Assembly: GCA_963803155.1 (NCBI GenBank)
Contig: CAWDMN010000017.1
Coordinates: 1-26,751, forward strand
DNA from: CAWDMN01 sp963803155
Lineage (GTDB): Bacteria > Acidobacteriota > Terriglobia > Versatilivoradales > Versatilivoraceae
DNA length: 26,751 nucleotides
Direction: 5' to 3'
In this document: one piece after another, positions 24,374 to 26,751 of the stretch
Position numbering within the stretch: the stretch's first letter is position 1
Layout of the letters: each line of letters opens with the position of its first letter
The notes under the pieces: generated by a model
What the model saw: only the letters and a program-made list of their open reading frames with translations
Databases searched by the model: none
What the model was told of the DNA's origin: nothing
Translations under genes and position numbers: made by a program

Positions 24374-24728
24374 GTCCGAATGATTCACTCAACCCAAGAA
24401 CATCTTAATGCACATTCTGAAGGCGTCAAACGGAGGCGGTGGAATTTGAAAAGGGGAGAGTCGTTTGATTCCACTTCTACGTCCCCGGAAGCTTGATTGT
24501 TATTGAATGGCAGTCTGGCTCTTGAGCTTCGGGATTATTGAAATATTGCCGGCTGTTCTAACAGGGGAGTCAAGGAGGAAATTGCAGCTCTTACGAAATT
24601 TCATCTGGAACTTGGATGGACTCAAAATCGTCAACTTCTGCGGCTCAAGCAGACTCGACGTGAAAATGACCGTACACAATCCTCGCGCCGAAAAGTGGGG
24701 GAAATGGACCTAAAGTGCCTGGAGAAGG
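24374..24728. other. Gap between sod and the glycosyltransferase
   Basis: A 68-codon frame on + (24507-24713) has no motif and no ribosome site. Nothing else is supported. The sod promoter is probably near the left end. Confidence 0.45.
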
Positions 24729-24745
24729 ACCGCTCTTGGAGCGGT
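24729..24745. terminator. Hairpin downstream of the glycosyltransferase gene
   Basis: ACCGCTC-TTG-GAGCGGT is a seven-pair stem with a three-base loop, 37 bases after the glycosyltransferase stop on -. Only CCTTCTCC follows in that direction, so termination would be weak. Confidence 0.4.
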
Positions 24746-24782
24746 TTCATACACCTCCATTCGTTTGACGCTAGTTTTTCTC

Positions 24783-25757
24783 CTAAACACAGCCGCCCTG
24801 GCGCTTCATGGTTCGGACGGAATATATGGATTTGGATTGAGACTCGTAATAGGTTCTCGAAAGCATTTCTCCCAACAATCCAAAAAAAAAGAATTGGATC
24901 CCTCCCATGAGAAATAAAAGCGACACCATCAGGAGAGGACCATGTTCCACCATAATTGCAATTCCCGACAATTTCCGGATCGCCAGAAAAATCCACACAC
25001 ATCCACCGATCCCAGTCCCGAGTAGTCCGAAGAATCCAAAAAAGTGTAGAGGGCGGGTGGAAAAATCCAAAAGATATTTGATGCAGATCAAATCCAACAA
25101 GACGTGAAGAGTCCGGGAAAAACCGTAGTGGGATTTTCCGCTCTTCCGCTGAGGATTGTTGATGGGAATTTCAGCAATCGCCGCGCCTCTCCAATTGGCT
25201 AATGCGGGAATAAAGCGATGCAATTCCCCATAGAGTGGGATATCTTGGATCGTCTCGCGCCTGTAAGCTTTGAAGGTGGTCCCAAAATCGTGTAATTTCA
25301 CCCCTGAAAGTCTATACATCAGCCAATTGGCTATGCGGCTCGGAATCCTCCGCGTAAGAAAAGAATCCTTCCTCTCCTGCCGCCACCCGCTGACAATATC
25401 GTAACCTTCCTCCATCTTTTTCAAAAAATTTGGGATTTCCTCCGGATCGTGTTGAAGGTCGCCGTCCATCGAAATAATGATTTCACCCTCCGCGTGGTCA
25501 AAACCAGCCTTTAGAGCAGCAGTCTGCCCAAAGTTTTTTCTTAACCGGATGAAGAGGACACGCGGGTCCCGATTAACGAGAGTTTCTAGGATGCGGGCAG
25601 TCTGGTCCAAGCTCCCATCGTCTACAAAAACCATCTCGAAAGATTCTTCTTGCCGCTCCATCACCCGAATGATTCGTTCATAAAGAGACAATATAGTCTC
25701 CTGTTCGTTATAAAAAGGGACCACAATCGAGTATTTGGGAGAAGAGCCACTCTGCAT
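24783..25757 (-). CDS. Membrane-anchored family 2 glycosyltransferase (GtrB/dolichyl-phosphate-mannose-synthase-like)
   Basis: The 324-residue product starts with YSIVVPFYNEQETI and has a GT-A domain with VDDGS (45-49), the metal-binding DGD (98-100) in SMDGDLQHDP, and ELHRFIP (178-184). Two membrane helices follow (about 236-260 and 275-297). This layout matches GtrB, ArnC-like and bacterial DPM-like enzymes that transfer a sugar to polyprenyl phosphate at the inner membrane. ATG 25757 is chosen because GAGGT precedes it by five bases. A TTG at 25769 gives four more residues. It starts eight bases after the deacetylase fragment ends, so the two are an operon, probably for a glycolipid or envelope polymer. 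Confidence 0.93.
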   Translation of the reverse strand: MQSGSSPKYSIVVPFYNEQETILSLYERIIRVMERQEESFEMVFVDDGSLDQTARILETLVNRDPRVLFIRLRKNFGQTAALKAGFDHAEGEIIISMDGDLQHDPEEIPNFLKKMEEGYDIVSGWRQERKDSFLTRRIPSRIANWLMYRLSGVKLHDFGTTFKAYRRETIQDIPLYGELHRFIPALANWRGAAIAEIPINNPQRKSGKSHYGFSRTLHVLLDLICIKYLLDFSTRPLHFFGFFGLLGTGIGGCVWIFLAIRKLSGIAIMVEHGPLLMVSLLFLMGGIQFFFFGLLGEMLSRTYYESQSKSIYSVRTMKRQGGCV

Positions 25758-25765
25758 GACGCACC

Positions 25766-26225
25766 TCAAATATTTCCATAATGGATCATATTAATTTGCC
25801 GGGCTTTTATTGTTTTCCGAACGGCTGGAGATGTGAGCGCTTCCATTTCAATTTCGCGCTGCGAAAGCAGTCTTGTGGGAAATTCTCTCGGTGTCTGATC
25901 AACATACCCAGGATGGCACATCAGCTCATTTACACCCGGCTTGAGTTTTCCCAAAATGTGATGGAGGCTCTGCTCATCCAGAAATCCAGTTTGGGATATG
26001 CCCCAAAAAAAATCAGGGCTTTTCAAGCCTGAGGGGAAGCCTGCGGACCGATTCATTCGAGACAGCATAGAGAGTAATAACCCCAGAGCATATTGTTTAA
26101 GAATTTGACAATGCCTGTCTCTTTTTAAATCAGACGTGGGCCAGCTTCTCATAACAGGACAGACAGCCAGACGGATAGCTGAAATCTTATATTCCAAAGC
26201 CAATTGGACGACAATGGCAAAAAAC
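25766..26225 (-). CDS. YdjC/HpnK-like carbohydrate deacetylase, C-terminal fragment
   Basis: Reading on -, the frame contains FFAIVVQLALEYKISAIRL, then SPDFFWGISQTGFLDEQSLHHIL and KPGVNELMCHPGYVD, ending with REIEMEALTSPAVRKTI. These match the second half of the YdjC/ChbG/HpnK family, metal-dependent deacetylases of sugars and hopanoid precursors. ELMCHPG carries a metal-binding histidine. The frame stays open to 26419, but residues upstream of about 26225 are basic and glycine-rich. They do not show the expected THxDxHxH region, so the gene is cut off there by rearrangement or an assembly join. The stop lies eight bases before the glycosyltransferase start. Confidence 0.6.
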
Positions 26226-26751
26226 GCCCGCTCGCCTTGCCCCTGCTCACCGGTCTGTACTTGTTCGTGCTGCTGTATGTCACCAAGTGGGGCAGCGGGC
26301 GACGCACCGTCTGAAGGTCTGGCTGGCCGACGAAAGGCCGGCGTCGCCCACACACGAATGGCAAGGCGGACCGAGATGAAAGACGGTCGGCGCGTCCGCC
26401 CTCTGGGGTGCTTAGTCATAAATTAACAGAAATAGCTTGGAGCGCGCTCTGGCCCGGAAGTCCAACCAGCACTCGCCCTCGCCGGGCAGCAGCCCAATGT
26501 TACAGCGGCACCATTTTGAGGGCGCTATCTCCCACCTAACTTTGCGGGTAATGTGGAACCGTTAGTCTCCCCGCATGGTTGTTTGTAGAAACTTATAGAA
26601 TAATGGGTGATTGACGTCACCACGTAATCAGTACTCTCATTATGTAGATAAACACTGCAATGCGCACTCATTATTTCCCTTGTGGTCTTCCGCATTTTGC
26701 CGGACCTGACGTTATCTACAATACGTACTAGTTACGAGTAGACTACATACA
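26226..26751. other. Atypical right end of the window
   Basis: From about 26226 to 26500 the DNA is clearly more GC-rich than the rest. On + it briefly reads KKRPLALPLLTGLYLFVLLYV and then stops at 26309-26311. The final 200 bases are of mixed composition with no gene. No family could be assigned, and it may not belong to the same molecule. Confidence 0.4.

Noticed and set aside
23511..24662. Short similarity AGCAGACTCxACGTG at about 23511 and 24648
   Set aside because: Only about 15 bases agree and the flanks differ, so it is not supported as a repeat family.
26226..26311. Membrane-like peptide KKRPLALPLLTGLYLFVLLYV on +
   Set aside because: Too short, no start signal, and in a region that may not belong to this molecule, so it is not called as a gene.

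Overview
This is chromosomal DNA from a bacterium, probably Gram-negative. It carries housekeeping genes of bacterial type (Lon, ThiL, RNase III, signal peptidase I, MazG, ribosomal protein S1, bacterioferritin, Fe/Mn superoxide dismutase), a secreted TPR protein, a lipoprotein solute-binding protein and a periplasmic-type hydrolase. Base composition is balanced and intergenic spaces are long, with AT-rich stretches. I cannot fix the phylum from sequence alone. An environmental lineage such as Acidobacteriota or Nitrospirota would fit, but that is a guess. There is no rRNA, convincing tRNA, CRISPR array, prophage or transposase.

Layout. (1) Bases 1-6937, all on +: the 3' end of lon, thiL overlapping it, a secreted TPR protein, rnc, lepB, a membrane-anchored protein of unknown function, and a PflX-type radical SAM protein. 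This is a housekeeping block for proteolysis, thiamine cofactor, RNA processing and secretion. (2) 7094-9717, on +: an accessory island with a higBA toxin-antitoxin pair, a DJ-1/PfpI family enzyme and two small membrane proteins. (3) 9868-12353, on -: an APC amino-acid permease whose leader contains a GC-rich folded segment, and a secreted dienelactone-hydrolase family protein. (4) 12766-14266, on +: bacterioferritin behind a near-consensus promoter, then a long gap with a structured segment, then a two-helix membrane protein. (5) mazG on -, ending in a strong hairpin, divergent from a peptide-binding lipoprotein. (6) A CNNM/CorC-type membrane protein on -, then about 1 kb of AT-rich non-coding DNA, a PilZ-domain protein on + and a single-cysteine redoxin fused to a helical TPR-like tail on -. 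(7) Five-domain ribosomal protein S1, Fe/Mn superoxide dismutase and a GtrB/DPM-like glycosyltransferase, all on -. Upstream of the glycosyltransferase lies a 5'-truncated YdjC/HpnK-like deacetylase.

The genes suggest oxidative and iron-stress handling (bacterioferritin, superoxide dismutase, redoxin), envelope work (LepB, glycosyltransferase plus deacetylase, CorC-like protein, lipoprotein) and c-di-GMP sensing (PilZ). Nothing in the coding content is a clear novel system. The least explained parts are non-coding: the folded leader before the permease, the structured segment after bfr, a 75-bp inverted-repeat element after rpsA, and the right-hand end after about 26,225. There the deacetylase breaks off into DNA of different composition, which looks like a rearrangement or an assembly chimera.
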